From positions 124,001 to 188,000 of the forward strand of contig QJNS01000067.1 in NCBI GenBank assembly GCA_004154925.1: a stretch of DNA of 64,000 nt, written 5' to 3'. The notes under the pieces were generated by a model. That model saw only the letters and a list, made by a program, of their open reading frames with translations, was not told the origin of the DNA and made no database searches. Source of the stretch: Monosporascus cannonballus. Taxonomy: Eukaryota > Ascomycota > Sordariomycetes > Xylariales. The translations under genes were made by a program, and so were the position numbers. Positions within the stretch are counted from its first letter, which is position 1. Every line of letters begins with the position of its first letter. Positions 24,608 to 38,300 of the stretch are shown in pieces.

Positions 24608-27600
24608 TATTATAAACTTTTATTTAATAATATTATTAAATTCTAAATAATATTTAATATTGTTAAAACATCGATTAAGGATTAAAAAACCTTTATTTAA
24701 TAATTTTAGGCTTAAATTCGGAAATTGAAAAAACATATCCGATAAATTAAGGTTACGTTATTTACCTAAGTTTTTCTCGCCCGTATAAAGCCTAAATAAC
24801 CGGAACCTTATAATAAAAAAAGTAATCTTAACATTTTTTTAATTTAAGCACGAATTTATATTCGTTTTTTAAACCTTAATAATTTAGCGAATATAATCTT
24901 AATAATAAAATTATGCTTAATAAGAAATACGGTTAATTAATTCGAATTTATTATGAAAATTTTTTTAAAAATAAAATTTTAAATAAAAAAGATTTTATAA
25001 ATAAAATTTTTTTTATTTTATATTAATTTCGAAAATAAAATACGCGATAATTTCGGTAATCCGGTTAAAAAACGATTTACGGCTTAATAATTTTTATAAT
25101 TCCGATAAAAAAAACTTATATTTAAATATACCGTAATTTATAATAGTTTTACGGCTAAAGCAAAATGGGAAAATAATAAGGCCTATATTTTTATTAATAT
25201 ATTATATAAATAATTAAAAAATAATATAAAAAATAAAATTATATAAATCGAATAATTAATAATTTTAAATCGGTATATTGTAAAAATAATTAAAATTAAT
25301 AATTAATAATTTAAAAAATAATAATAATAATAAAATAATACGATTTATATTTAAAATATAATAAGTTTAATAAAGGAAAAAAACGAAACGCATTTTTTAT
25401 TTTTTACGAAATAATATTAGAACTTATGGCATTCGGCGTTATTTATAAATAAAATTAAAACCAAATTAAATGTTTTAATTATAACAAAATAAGGCATAAG
25501 GCTTATAAATATAAAAAATTTAAAAAAACATAATAAAATAATTAAATCTATATATCGGCAAAATAATTTAAGAATAATTAAGAAAATAATAATAAAATTA
25601 TTAACATAATTTAAACTAAATATATATTAAATTTATAATAAAAGGTTTAATAAGGATTATTATAATTAAAAATTTTGACGAAAAATGCGAAAAATTAGAA
25701 AATTAACTTAATAAATATTCTAAATATAATAAAAAATATTATAAAAATAATTACGTAAATATTAAAATTAAATAAAAAAAATTTATCCGAAACCGTTTGA
25801 TTAATACGGCAAAATGTACGTTATATATTATTAAAAATAAAAATATCTCGATTACGAAAAATAAAAATAATATATTTACGAATAAATTACTTATATATAT
25901 TAAAAACGATTTAAATTTTTAAATTATATTAATAATATTAAGATTAATAAATAATTATATTGATATTTTCGATTTATAATTTTAAGAAATATTTAATAAT
26001 TGGTTAAAGTAAAAACTTAAATCGAAAAAAAGTTATATCCGTAAAAAAATCCTTTTTGATATTATAAATAATATAATTATTAAACGGAAAAAAATTAATT
26101 TAACGTACGATAAAAAAATATTATTAAAAATTTAAAATAAAGTTTTATTTTTAAATAATATTTGTTATTTTTTTTAGGAAATAAAATTATTAAAAAATAA
26201 ATATGTAAATTTATAAATATTAGTAAAAACGATAATTAAAATAATATAAAATAAAATATAATTATAAATATAAGAAATTAATTTATTTAATAAAAAAAGA
26301 AATTATAAAAAAATTAAAAATAATTAATATAATTCGAAAATATAATACGCCGATAATAATAACAAATTTAATAACTTAATACGTTAAATAAAAAAATTAC
26401 AAATAAAATTTGATAAATTCGAATAAGAATTAAAAAAAAAGTTATTTATAAAAAAGCTATAAAATAACAAAATTAAAAGGAATTAAAGAAGATTTCCGAA
26501 AAAGGTTTTAAACGTAACGATAAAAAATATTAACGATTTTATTATTTTAAATATATAAATTAAAATATATTAATATATTATAATAGTAAATTATAAAACT
26601 TTAAATAAGAATTATATTATATTAAATATAATTAATAAATTTAAATTAATACAAAATTATAAATTAAAATTTTATATAACGATAAATATCGAAAATTAAA
26701 AATTTATTTACGATAACAAAAATATTATACGTAAAATTAATTATTTCGAAATTTTTATTAATAAATAAAATTAAATAATAAATTACGATATTATTTTTTT
26801 TTAAAAATTACTATATAATTTTAAAATTATTATAAATACGTTAATATGGAATTTTAATTAACGGAAAAATTAATTAAATAAAATTTATTTTACTTTTTAT
26901 TAATAAATATAAAAAAAATTAAAATTTTAATATTTGTTTAATAATAATAATAAATATAAATATAAAAATACGATAAAATTTTTATTTTTTAAAAGAAAAA
27001 ATATAAAAAAAACTATTTAAAAAATATAATATATTATTATTATTATTATTAAAGTATTATAGTATTTAAGTAATAATTTAAAATAAAAATAATAATAATT
27101 TTAAAAATTAAATCGTTTAATTAATATATTATTATATTATTATAAATATAAATAGTTTTTTAGGAAAAAACTTAATATGAAATTATTAAAATATAATAAA
27201 TAAAATTACGAAATAATTTTTAAAAAATATTTTTCGATAAATTTTTATTTTATTTATAATTTTAATAAAAACGAATTACGTATTTTTAAAAAATATTTGG
27301 AAAATCAATTATAAAAAAAATAAATTCGATTATTGAAAATATTAATAAAAAATCTTATATTTTTCGGACTTAAAGAAAAATAAAAAATTATAATTTATAA
27401 TTATTTATTAATAATTAAACGATATTATAATTAAAAATTTAATATTATTACCCTTAATTACGGAAATAAAAAACCGATTTTACGGAAATAAATAATTTAT
27501 AATATTTAATTTTAAAAAAAAATATAAATAAAAAATAATTTTTAAAATAAAATACGGATTATTTAAATATTTAATTATATTAATAAGATTTACGAACGTA

Positions 27601-29890
27601 TTAATAATTTTTTAACGAATAATTAATTACGTATTACGAAAATATTTCGATATTTTTATTATTTGCGATTTCGACGACATTTTTATTTTTTTAAAAATAG
27701 AAAAAATATACGTAAAATATGTATATAAACTTTTTTAAATTTTATAAAACGTAAAATTATTTATTAATACAAAAAAAAATTAATTTTATATATAAAAAAT
27801 AAAATATTTGGATTATATTATTATTTTAGGATATATTAAGATAAATTTTTAAAAAATTATTATAATTATAAAATAATAAATGTTAACGATAATGTAAAAA
27901 ATATAAATATTTTTTAAATTTGCTAATTATTATAAAAAATTTATTCGAAATTTTAATAATATAATTATATTTGTAATAAATTTCATAAAAAAAAAATTTA
28001 AATAAACGCCAAATATAAAAAAACATTTTAAGATATTAAGAATATAATTTAAACCGTTCCGTTAAATTAAAAATTAATATTTTGAATTATGCATTAAATA
28101 TAATAATTTAATAACGAAATAATTAAAGCAAATTATATTTTATTATATTTTTTTCGTATAAATTAAAAAGTACCGAATTTAATTACGGTATTATAAATAA
28201 AAAAATTTATAATTATTATTATAACATTTTAAGAATTTAGGTACTTTTTAAAGGGAAATTTGTACCAAATTAAAGTTTATATTAATTATTAAATTTTTAT
28301 CCGATTTATTACGATTAAAAAATTTATAAAATAACAATTTCGTTACGTTAAAAATTGGCAAATTTTAACTTTATTATTATTTATAAAAAAAATTAAAAAA
28401 TAACAAAATAAATATTTTAAGTAAACGATTAAATTTAAAAAAAAATTAATTATAATTAATTATATAATTTTGAATATTATTATAAAAAAATATTTACGCT
28501 TACGACAAATTACGATAATTCGGGCAGTACCTAATAATATATATTAAAAAATCCAGTAATATAACGATAATTTCCTAAAAAACCAAAAAAGAAATAAAAT
28601 ATAAATTTCAAAATAATATCCGAAAAACTTAATAGGAAAAATATATAAACATTAATTATAAAAATATTTAAAAATTTATAAAATTTTAAAACAATTTTAA
28701 AATATATACTTTTTTTTAAAAAAAAAATTAACGGTATAGAAAATTATGCGGCAATACGATATTTACGTTAAAGTAAAGATTCGACGATATAAATCATACG
28801 GAAAATTACAATTTTTATTAATTTTAAAATAACTATAATATTTAGTTATATTTAATTTTATTATTAAATTTTTTTATGTTAAAAAATTTAATTACAAAAA
28901 TATATTACGATAATATTTTCGTAATTATTAATTAATTTACGAAACCTTTTTATTTTTAATTATATTACGAAAATATAAATACCAAATTATTAATATATAT
29001 TTATTTTGAATATAATTTTAAAATATACGGATTATTAATATAAATTATATTAAATAAAAGATTAATTTTTATATTTAAATTTTAATAAGGTTTTATAATA
29101 TAAATCAGTTTAAATTATCAATTATTTAACGTATTTAAATTTTAAATAAATAAATAAATAAAATAAATAAATTAAATTTTAAAATTTTACTTATAATATT
29201 ATATTAATTATAAACAAAATAAGTAAATTAAAAATTTATTAATTATATAATTAACTTATAATTTTAATTATAATAAAAATATTAAAATAATATTAATAAA
29301 TATAAATTTTAATTTTATTTTAAAAATGTATAAACAAATACGTAATAACGGTTTAATAAATATTAAAATAATTTTTATATTAAATAATTTACGATAATTA
29401 TATCAAAAAATAAAAATAAAAATAAAATTTGTACAAAATTAAATAAATAAATATTATAATTAAAAATGTTAAAAAAATAATTTTCGAAAAAAGGAAAATG
29501 GTTTTCCTTATTACAAAAAATATTTAAATAAAACGACTTAATAAAAACCTCGGTTTTAAATATATCGGTTTATATAAAATTATTAAGAGAATTTTAAAAA
29601 GTAATTTTTAATTAAAATCTTTACTTAAAGTTAAATTTTATTTAGTTTTTTATGTTTTTTTATTCGAATTAACCGTAAATATAATTAAAATATATATAGC
29701 ATAAAATAATATAAAAATAAAAAACGAATAAATATATAAAGTAAAAAAATTATTTAATATGTAAAAATAAAATAAATTTACTTAGTACTTAATTAAATAA
29801 AAAAAATATTTAAATTTTAAAAATATTTAGGAATTTGCTAAAAATCTTATTAACGCTTAATATTTGTTAAAGAATTTTTATTAATAACGA
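24608..29890 (+). pseudogene. Element C gag-pol, extremely RIP-degraded
   Basis: Plus strand. Recognisable pieces: RT around 27460-27850 with GLFKYLIILIRFTNV, the active site ICDFDDIFIF (one of the YxDD type) and VKYVYKLF; integrase start around 28750-28990 (KIRRYKSYGKLQFL, then NFIIKF and NILR); C-terminal chromodomain around 29720-29880 (YKVKKLFNM, YLNFKNI). Nearly every Gln or Trp position is a stop. No Gag motif can be read in 24608-26000. Confidence 0.7.
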
Positions 29891-29929
29891 TAAATACGTT
29901 TTAATTAATTATTAACTAATTAATAACCG

Positions 29930-30490
29930 GGATATCGGGTTAATTGGCCGTAATTTATGTTAACGTAATAGCCGTAATGGCGGCCTTTAATTATTCTTAT
30001 TTTTTTTTTTTAAAATGCCTAAATTTTTCTATCGTTTCCGTACCTTAAATATTATAACGAAATATTTTAATTCTATAACGATAAAGTAATTTCCGTTATT
30101 TTTGCAAACGATTTAATTTATTTATAACGTTACGAAAAACTTTACGAACTTATTCCTTTTTACGTTTTAAACGGTTTTCCTTATTAAAAAATTTTTTATA
30201 CTTAAATTTTAAAAAATTAAATAAATGGCAAAAGTTATTATATTGCGTATAACGGGCGTATTTCCCAGAATTACAGTACGCCTTATAAGATATAACGGTA
30301 AAACGGTAACGAAAACAAAGGTTTTCTTAAGGCATAATAAAATTAAGCAATATAATATATTTTGCAAAGATAAAAATATTAATACGTTTACTAAAACGAA
30401 ATTTTTCGATACGACCCGATATATTAAATATAAAAAAAAGTTATTTACCGAAACAAACAAATAAACAAAATAATTTTTAAAGATAAAAAT
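29930..30490 (-). pseudogene. Antisense ORF of element C, degraded
   Basis: Minus strand between the chromodomain and the 3' LTR. A frame reading VCKNNGNYFIVIELKYFV, then KVRKR, KNLGILKKKK and LKAAITAITL is clearly related to the antisense frame of B3 (VCKNKGSYSVIVVSKYFI ... LKKEQ ... LEVTVIAAML). The open plus-strand stretch 30225-30464 in the same place is treated as a shadow. Ends approximate. Confidence 0.5.
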
Positions 30491-30509
30491 CTTAAAAAAA
30501 GAAAAATCG

Positions 30510-30901
30510 TATTATAATTTAACGGTTTTAACTTTTTAAAAAGGGGTTAATATAGGTATCCAAGCCCGACCGTACTAAAAAGGTTACGTAATTAGCTTAA
30601 AGGGCTTAAAAACTTGGCACCTTTAAGCCGGTTAAGCCAGCGGATGGCTTAAAAAGCTTAAGAGGCTTAAGGGTTTAAACCGGTTAAATAATTTGAACCA
30701 GGACGAGAATATATACGTTTATTATTATTATAATTTAGATAACTTTAGCTTGCAATATAATATCGTTACCTAAGGCACCCTTAATATTACGAGACATAAT
30801 ACGATTACTGTATTTATTGCTCAGATTTCTACGATACTTCTGCCAACATAAACCCGTACGACTAAGATTTAATAGTTGGTTAAACCGCATAGCTCGTCAC
30901 A
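30510..30901 (+). repeat. Element C 3' LTR (392 bp)
   Basis: Begins TATTATAATTTAACGG (mutated TGTTATGACCTAACGG) and ends CGTCACA, followed by the TSD CTATT. Inner half mutated, outer half preserved, the reverse of the 5' LTR. Confidence 0.92.
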
Positions 30902-30906
30902 CTATT

Positions 30907-31538
30907 CTCTTTTCTGCTTACGTTAACAGTCTATTTTATATCGTTATTTATATCGGCGTTATTTCAGCTTTTAATTACTTTAAAACTTGCATAAATACGT
31001 TATTAATAACCTATTTTCGTTTTTACAATCCTAATAAGTTGGTTTTTGGCAATTAATCTTAATTAATTATAATTAAATAATTTTCAATATTAATTAATTT
31101 ATCCTTATCGTCTAATTTCTAAGTATCCGAATTTCGTCTTTATTAAGTAAGATTTTCCAAATAGTACGTCGCATCTTAAATCATACCGTCGATTTAGGAC
31201 GTAGGTAATTAGTCCATTTTTTTTAAATCTATGCATCTTTAAGTATATAATCCTCTAAAATTGGTTAACTGGAGATTTTGCCCAGGACGAAACTTCGTAA
31301 ATTCCCATCCTTAAGCATTTTCTTTAATTAACGGTATATTAAAATCCTTTCGTCATTATCGGCCATTCGTACCGTTGTAATTTTGTAAAGCGCAATATAT
31401 ATTCTTGTACTTTTACATCCATAACTATATTCTTTTGCGTTTCTAATTAAAACCTTATTTTTTCGAATATTAATCGGAAATATCGAAAATTGTCTCGGCA
31501 GTTAACTAAAGCCAGTTTTTTCTCCTTGACGGCCAAAT
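30907..31538 (-). mobile_element. Element E relic (right part)
   Basis: Continuation of element E after chromovirus C, upstream of gag in the element sense. No readable domain. It abuts the left arm of the inverted repeat at 31539. Confidence 0.45.
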
Positions 31539-31818
31539 AAATCAAGGTAAGAGGAAGAATTAATCTTGATTAATGCGGATAATCATTTTATATCACCATA
31601 TAAAATGGGATTATTAAAATAAAAAACTTAATCTGATTATATTACCGATATTAAACCTCGATAACTAAAATAACAGAAAATATGCTAAATGGTAATTGCC
31701 ACTGGTAATACCTAGAGATTAAACCTATAGCGAAAAAGAACTTCTTAATATACGTGCGAAATTCGGGCTTTCTAATAAGCCGAGCCTGATCATGAGTATA
31801 ACACCTCGCCTCACTTCA
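31539..31818. repeat. Inverted repeat, left arm (280 bp)
   Basis: Reverse complement matches 32731-33009 over its whole length with mainly transition differences. Read on the minus strand it starts TGAAGTGAGGCGAGG. It could be an LTR of element E or of an unrelated element; no third copy is seen in the window. Confidence 0.8.
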
Positions 31819-32730
31819 GTAATTTCTATTAATATAACCAAATACTTAAATAATTTGTATTTTGTTTTAAAAACTGTTTTTTATTGGTATTTCTTTTTAA
31901 TTCTAATAAAATTGTATTTATTTTTAAAATCGAATACTATAAACTATTTGGTTCCGTAAAGTCGGTTTTTTATTTCTATGATCAAGAGTTATAGTATTCG
32001 ATCCTTAATAATAATATCGTTCAGTTATCGATAATCAACCATAAGTCGTAATTTCTCGTTTTTCTGTAGTACGAAAAATATAAGATATTTTACTGGTAAC
32101 TTTAAAGGTTGAATCCATTTTTTCTATAGCCGATCTTCTAATTATTTTCTAAACGCGCATAATTTATCTTTGCTAAGGTTATAAATTAGATAAAAGTTCG
32201 GTAAAGAACCTTTTTTAAGGATTATTTCATAATTCTATTTGCTATATTTTAATAACTTTATATTAAGTTCCTTTTTGAAAAATTGCTTGTATCGGTAATA
32301 TTATAATAATATATTGGTTAAATCTTTTAACATTTAGAACCGTTATTTTAAATCGTTATTCAGTTACTTTAATTTTGTTTTAATAATAGTAACAATACGT
32401 TATATTCTTTTCTAATACCTATTTTTTTTGTTTTACGTTTTGTCCCTTTAGATAATAAGGTTTCTGTTGTATCCTTATGCCTATATTCGTTGTTATTTTT
32501 AATCGAATATTAAAATGTCAATTTTCTTTTTTTATATCTATTAATAGAATATAAAGCAAACTTTTCTTGGCTAGTTCTTTTATTAATTACAATTCTATAT
32601 CGGCATATTTAGAGTAATTCTAAGATTGTATCGTAATTCTCAAATAACATAATATCGAAATTAATTATTTAATATCGTCTTTGAATACAAATCTCGACAT
32701 TATTAATTTCGCGTCTAATTTTCCCGTTAT
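31819..32730 (-). mobile_element. B2 chromovirus fragment (RT to gag-side part)
   Basis: Aligns by eye with B1 about 4505-5420 and B3 about 37690-38560. It lies between the arms of an inverted repeat. The integrase, chromodomain and 3' LTR of this copy are missing to the left. Confidence 0.75.
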
Positions 32731-33009
32731 TGAAGTGGAGCGAGGGGTTACGCCCATGACCAGGTTCGGCTGATCAGAAAGCCCGGGTTTCGCATGTATA
32801 TTAAGGAGTTCTTTTTCGCCATGGGTTCAACTTTCAGGTATCATCGAGGACCATTACCATTTAACATATTTTCTCCCACTTTAGTTATCGAGGTTCAATA
32901 TTATTAATACAATCGGATAAAGTTCTTTATCTCGATACTCTCTTTCCGTATCGTAATATAACATATTTATCCGCATTGATCAAGGTTAATTCTTCTCCTA
33001 CCTCAATTT
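32731..33009. repeat. Inverted repeat, right arm (279 bp)
   Basis: Starts TGAAGTGGAGCGAGG and is less mutated than the left arm. It replaces about 1.2 kb of the expected B2 sequence (the part equal to B1 5420-5480 plus 11918-13080). Confidence 0.8.
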
Positions 33010-34072
33010 AATACCTTATCTTATTACAATTAAAATATTTAGTTTGGCTCAAGTTCTTTTTTATAAGTAGCTATTAGATCTATAAGTCCTGGTTCCGTGC
33101 CGTAAGAAGTGTTATAACGTTAAAAAGCGTTGTTATTGGCCGTATATCAAAATTGGTTGGGATTTTTTCTTTTAATACCTTTAAGACGCCAGGCATATTG
33201 TCGATTGTCGATTTTAATTACCATAATAATATAATTCGATAAATAATTAGGCCGATTAAGTTTAAAAATCTTTTATACTTTTCTTTAACGTATTAAAACA
33301 TTTAATTATAAATATTTTTAATTTTTAATTTAGTTTAAATATTAATTAAACAATCGTATTACCGTAACTAGATGTTAATCCTTTTTCTTATAATTATTAA
33401 ATTTATATTTCGGGTTTTATTTTTTCGTTTTTTTTTGAAAATGTTCGTTAATATTTATTTAAAGTATTGGTAATCGTTATATATTTGTATTATTTCAGGG
33501 TTTCGTTTTTCTATTAATAAGATATCGTATTTTTCTATAACGAGCTTAAACCAAATAACCGCGTTTCCGGCAAATTATCCGATTATAAATTTAATTCGTA
33601 TAATACACGTAATTATTTAAATAAAAAATACACGAAATATATTCGGTTTTAAGTTAAACATAATTATAATTTAATTAAAGTTTTAATAAAAAAAACTCTA
33701 GTTTAAGGAATTTAAAAACCTTTTCTAGTTTTTTAGTAGAATTCAGTTAAATAATTTAGCTTATTCGAAAAGGTTTTCCGATCTTAAGAACTTTCTTTTT
33801 TTTCTTATGCTTTTTATAAACCGTTTAAAAGGACGTCGTAAGGTTATTATTATCCTTTTTAAGCTTAAAAATGCGTTTATTTATAACATCTAGGTATTAA
33901 AAAACCTTTTCGCGAAAAAAGCGAAATTATTTCTTTTCCTTTTCGGATTTTATTCCGGTATCCGGGTTATTAGAGACCTAATAAATGGGCTATTCGGGCT
34001 GCTTGCTAATTAACATAATGTCGGCGATATTTCTCAAAATCTAACGGTATGACTAAACAAAAGTCTGCAATA
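33010..34072 (-). mobile_element. B2 chromovirus fragment (gag and leader)
   Basis: Aligns with B1 about 13085-13945 and B3 about 39790-40819 and runs directly into the 5' LTR of B2 at 34073. Gag is too degraded to read. Confidence 0.75.
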
Positions 34073-34414
34073 TATAACAGCTAGGTGATTTAACCAATTA
34101 TTAAACCTTGATCATACGGGTTTAAATTAATAAAAATATCGTAAAATTCAAAATAATAAATATAATAATACATTATATTTCGTAATACAAAGAATGGCGA
34201 AATTATATTATAAACGGTTATTATTAATAATTATTGCAAGTTAATATTATTTAAATTATAGAATTAACGAACGTATTATACTTGGTTCTTCCTACTCTGT
34301 TAAGCCGGGCTTTACGATAAATCCTGTCGAGCCTAGCTTTACGAGCTTTCCGATAGATCCTGTCGAGCCATCACGTGACTCGACCCACATGGCTTACTCA
34401 TTTTCCTCTCGCGA
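34073..34414 (-). repeat. B2 5' LTR, left piece
   Basis: Begins TATAACAGCT (mutated TGTGACGGCT), has the GTCGAGCC-type U3 and CACGTG at 34372-34377. It is cut by B3 at CGCGA (34410-34414) and continues at 41221-41256, ending GGTCATAACA. Confidence 0.88.
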
Positions 34415-34812
34415 TGTGACGGCTAAGGGGTTTAACCAACTATTAAACTTTAGTCGTACGAGTTTATGTTAGCAGAAGTATCGTGAGATTTTAAACAATA
34501 AATACAGTAACGTATTACATCTCGTAATACCAAGGGCGTCTTAAGTAACGAATTATTATTGCAAACTGGTGTTATTTAAATTATGGAAAATAATAAACGT
34601 ATATATTTTTTATTTTGGCTTAAAATATTTAAACGGCTTAACCCCTTAAGTTTGTTAAACTTTTTAAATTCCCTTACCGGCTTAAGGTGCTTAAGGTACT
34701 TGGTATCTTAAAACTTTTAAATTAGTTACGTAATATCTTAGCGACGATCGGGTTTTATCTTTTTCCTAAACCCGACCATCTGTAAAAAATCTAAAACCGT
34801 TAAGTTATAATA
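34415..34812 (-). repeat. B3 3' LTR (398 bp)
   Basis: Begins TGTGACGGCT and ends AGTTATAATA (mutated GGTCATAACA). Its U3 half carries the GGCTTAAGGTGCTTAAGG type also seen in element C. Outer end clean, inner end mutated. Confidence 0.9.
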
Positions 34813-34869
34813 CGATCTCTCTTTTCCCAGAATTTTTATGCCTAAAGATCAAATTATTTGTTTGTTATT

Positions 34870-35353
34870 CTTAATATCTAAATTTTTTTATATATATTTA
34901 TTATATCGAGTAACGTAAAAAATATTGTTTTCGTAAATATATTAAACTTTTTAAATTTTTAAAACGAATTAAATATTTTGGTTTTAAAATATTTTCTTAT
35001 ATTCGTATAAAAAAAGGGGTATAAAATACAAAGTTATTTGAGAGTTTTTAAAATATACGCGTTATATTTATTATAGCAGATCTTATAATGTTTTAGATTT
35101 TTTAAAAATTAAATATCAAATATTTTTAAAGAAAAAATGGTTTGAAACGTAAAAAGAAATAAGTTTGCAAAAACAAAGGCAGCTATTCCGTTATCGTGGT
35201 ATCGAAATATTTTATCGAAGTTTTAAAGGTACGGAGGTTATAAAAAAAGTTCGAACGTCTAAAAAAAGAGCAATAATAATTGGAGGTTACCGTTATAGCT
35301 GCTATGTTAGCGCAAGCCGCGGCCGATTGGTCTATATTCCGGCTACTAATTAA
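34870..35353 (+). pseudogene. Antisense ORF of B3, degraded
   Basis: Plus strand, opposite to pol, between the 3' LTR and the chromodomain. One frame around 35160-35400 reads VCKNKGSYSVIVVSKYFI, EVLKVRRL, KKFERLKKEQ and LEVTVIAAMLAQAAADWS, with stops at Gln/Glu-like positions; it parallels the antisense frame of element C. The 62-residue open stretch at 35165-35353 lies in a different frame and may be a shadow. Confidence 0.5.
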
Positions 35354-35379
35354 TCGGTTATTAATTAGGACGCGTTTAT

Positions 35380-38300
35380 TATTATTAGTAAAAGTTCTTT
35401 TATAGGCGTTAAATATTAATAAAAATTTTAGCAGGTTTCTAAATGTTTTCGAAATCCGAATACTTTTTTTATTTAATTAGATATTAAGTAAGTCCGTTTG
35501 ATTTCGGTATATCGAAAATCTTTTCCACCTTATATACTTATTTGTTTTTCACCTTTACGTTGTTTTTACCTTAATTATATCCGTTATTAATTCGAATAAA
35601 TAACGTAAAAGATTAAATAAAGTTTACTTTTTAATAAACATTTTAAGTAATAATTATTTTTTAATTTTTCTTTCACGATTTTGTATAAATCGATATATTT
35701 AAAATCGAATTATTTATTAAGTTATTTTATTTAAATATTTTTAATAGCCAATATTTTTCAAAAGGTTAATTTCTTTAATTTGTTTTAATTTTCATATTTG
35801 TTTATTTAATTTCGTACGAATTTTAATTTTATTTTTACGTCTTAATATAAATATCATATTTATTTTAACATAAGAATTATTTAAATTTTAATTACCCTGA
35901 TATCGCGTATTCTTTTTAATTTTTGAAATAAACTCAAACTCTCTATTAGCACATATTGTGTTAAAATATTTATAATAATTAATAATATAAATTAATTACA
36001 TAATAAGTAGTTTGTTACGCTTGTTACTATATTCGTAATTAATATAATATAGTAAGTAAAATTTTAAAACTTTATTTATTCGTTTTATTTATTTCTTTTT
36101 TTATTATTTAAAACCGTTAAATAATTTATAATTTAAGCCGATTTATATTATAAGGCCTTATTAAAACTTAGATATAAATATAGATTCTTTTATTTAAAAT
36201 AAATTTAATTAATAATTTATATATATTAAAAATATGTTGAAAACAATATACATTTTTTGTTCGGCGTTTATATTCTTATACTGTGGTAAAAAAAAAAAGA
36301 ATTAATTAATCGATCGACGATTACGAAAATATTATTATAATACTTTTTATAACTGGGTTTTTTGATATAACACGTTTAATACTAAAGTAAAATATAATTA
36401 AATACTATAATTATTTTATAACTAATAATAGCTGTCATTTTTCGTATAGCTTATGTAATGAAATTTTCGTTCTGATACAAATATCACATTATTATATAAT
36501 TTTGATGTTATTAAATTTACTTTAAAAAAGGAACATATACGTTAAAGCCGTTTTAAGGTTTTGTAAATCCTTAGATATCCGTACAATTAATGTTCGTATA
36601 TTTTTCGTATTAAATTGTTTTAAGATTTTTTTTAAAACTTATATTTTATTCCGTTTTTAAATTTTTTAAAGATTATCGTTATATTATTAAATTTTCTACT
36701 ATATATTAAAATGTATTACTCGAATTATTGTAATCTGTTATAGGCGTAAGTATTTTTTATAATAGTATTAACAAATTATATAATTAATTTTAATTAAATT
36801 TCCTTTAAAGTTTGGTTATCTGCTTAAAGCGTCCGTTTTATTATTTTCTGAGCTTTTTTTTGTAAATAAAAACGAAGTCGAAATTTGCCAATTTTTCTAT
36901 ATAACAAAATTATTGTTTTGTAAATTTCTTAATTATAATAAATCGGGTAAGATTTTGATAATCCGTATAAACTTTGATTTGGTATAAGTTTCTCATTAAA
37001 AAATACTTAAACTTTCGGAATGCCATAATAATAGCCATAAATTCCTTATCTATAATACTGTAATAAAGTTTAGCTTTTTTTAATATATATAAAAAATATA
37101 ATAAAATATAATTTGCCTTAATTATTTCGTTATCCGATTATTACGCTTAATAGGTAATCCGATATAACAATTTTTAATTTAACGAAACGGTTTAAGTCGT
37201 ACATAATTAATATTAGTTCGTTAATAACATTATCCTTAATGTTCTAAAAAAATTTTTGGTTTCGGTCGTTTATTAAATTCTTTTTCTTTTTTTATAAAGT
37301 TTATTAGGAATATAATTATTTTGCTAAAGTTTCGAATACATTTTTTATAATAATTAACGAATCCAAAAAAATACTTGTACTTTCTTAACCGTTTTTAGTA
37401 TTTATTATTTTGCAATTGCAGCGATTTTTTAAAGATTTATCCTAATATATCTTAAGGTAATAATATATCTCAGATATTTTACTTTTTATGCGTAAAATTA
37501 ACTTTTTTTGCGTTAATAAATAATCTTACGTTTTGTTAAACTTAAAAAATTTTATAACTATATTTTATATATGTTTTTTTTGTTTTTGAAAAAATAGAAA
37601 TATTATCGAAAAAACATAAAATAAATATATCGAAATTTTTTCGTAACAAATAATTAATTGTTTATAAAACGATTGTCTATATATTCGTAAGTTTTATTAA
37701 TATAATTAAGTATTTAAATAATAAGTATTTTATTTTAAAGCTTACTTTTTTCTTTTTTATTTTTTAAATCGAATGTTATAAATTATTTAATTTTGTAAAA
37801 TCGAGTTTATATTTCGGCGATAAAAGGTAATAATATTTGATTTATAATAATAACATCGTTTAATTAATAATAATTAAATATAAATCGTAATTTCTCGTTT
37901 TGTTTTCGGTACGATAAATATCAGATGTTTTACTGGAAATTTTAAAGGTCGAATCCATCCTTTTTATAATCGATTTTCCAGGTATTTTCTGAAAATACAT
38001 ACTTCGTTTCCGTTAAGATTATAAATAAAATAAAACTTGGTCGAAAAACGTTTTTAAGACTTATCTTATGATCTTATTTACTATATTCCTATAATTTCGT
38101 ATTAAATCTTTTTTTAAAAAGTTAATCGTATTTATAGTATTATATTAATATATTAATTAAATCTTTTATATTTTGAAATTATTATTTTAAGTTGTTATTT
38201 AAGTACCTTAATTTCGTTTTGATAATAATAACAATACGTCGTATTTTTCTTTAACGTCTATTTCTTTTTTGTATTTTGTTTCTTTAAGTAATAAGGTTTT

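Larger units (their letters stand above)
24216..30901 (+). mobile_element. Chromovirus C, nested in element E
   Basis: Complete 6686-bp element: two 392-bp LTRs (24216-24607, 30510-30901) and TSD CTATT (24211-24215, 30902-30906). Gag-pol is on the plus strand; the internal region is among the most AT-rich sequence in the window and reading frames survive only as short motifs. Same lineage as B1-B3 by RT, chromodomain and LTR U5. Confidence 0.92.

Noticed and set aside
30225..30464. 79-codon plus-strand ORF before the 3' LTR of element C
   Set aside because: The opposite strand matches the antisense frame of B3, so the plus-strand frame is more likely a shadow.
30817..31056. 79-codon plus-strand ORF
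   Set aside because: It starts inside the 3' LTR of C and runs into element E, so it is a chance chimaera.
31539..31818. Left arm of the inverted repeat as the 5' LTR of element E
   Set aside because: No matching 3' LTR was found on the left side of E and no TSD could be defined.
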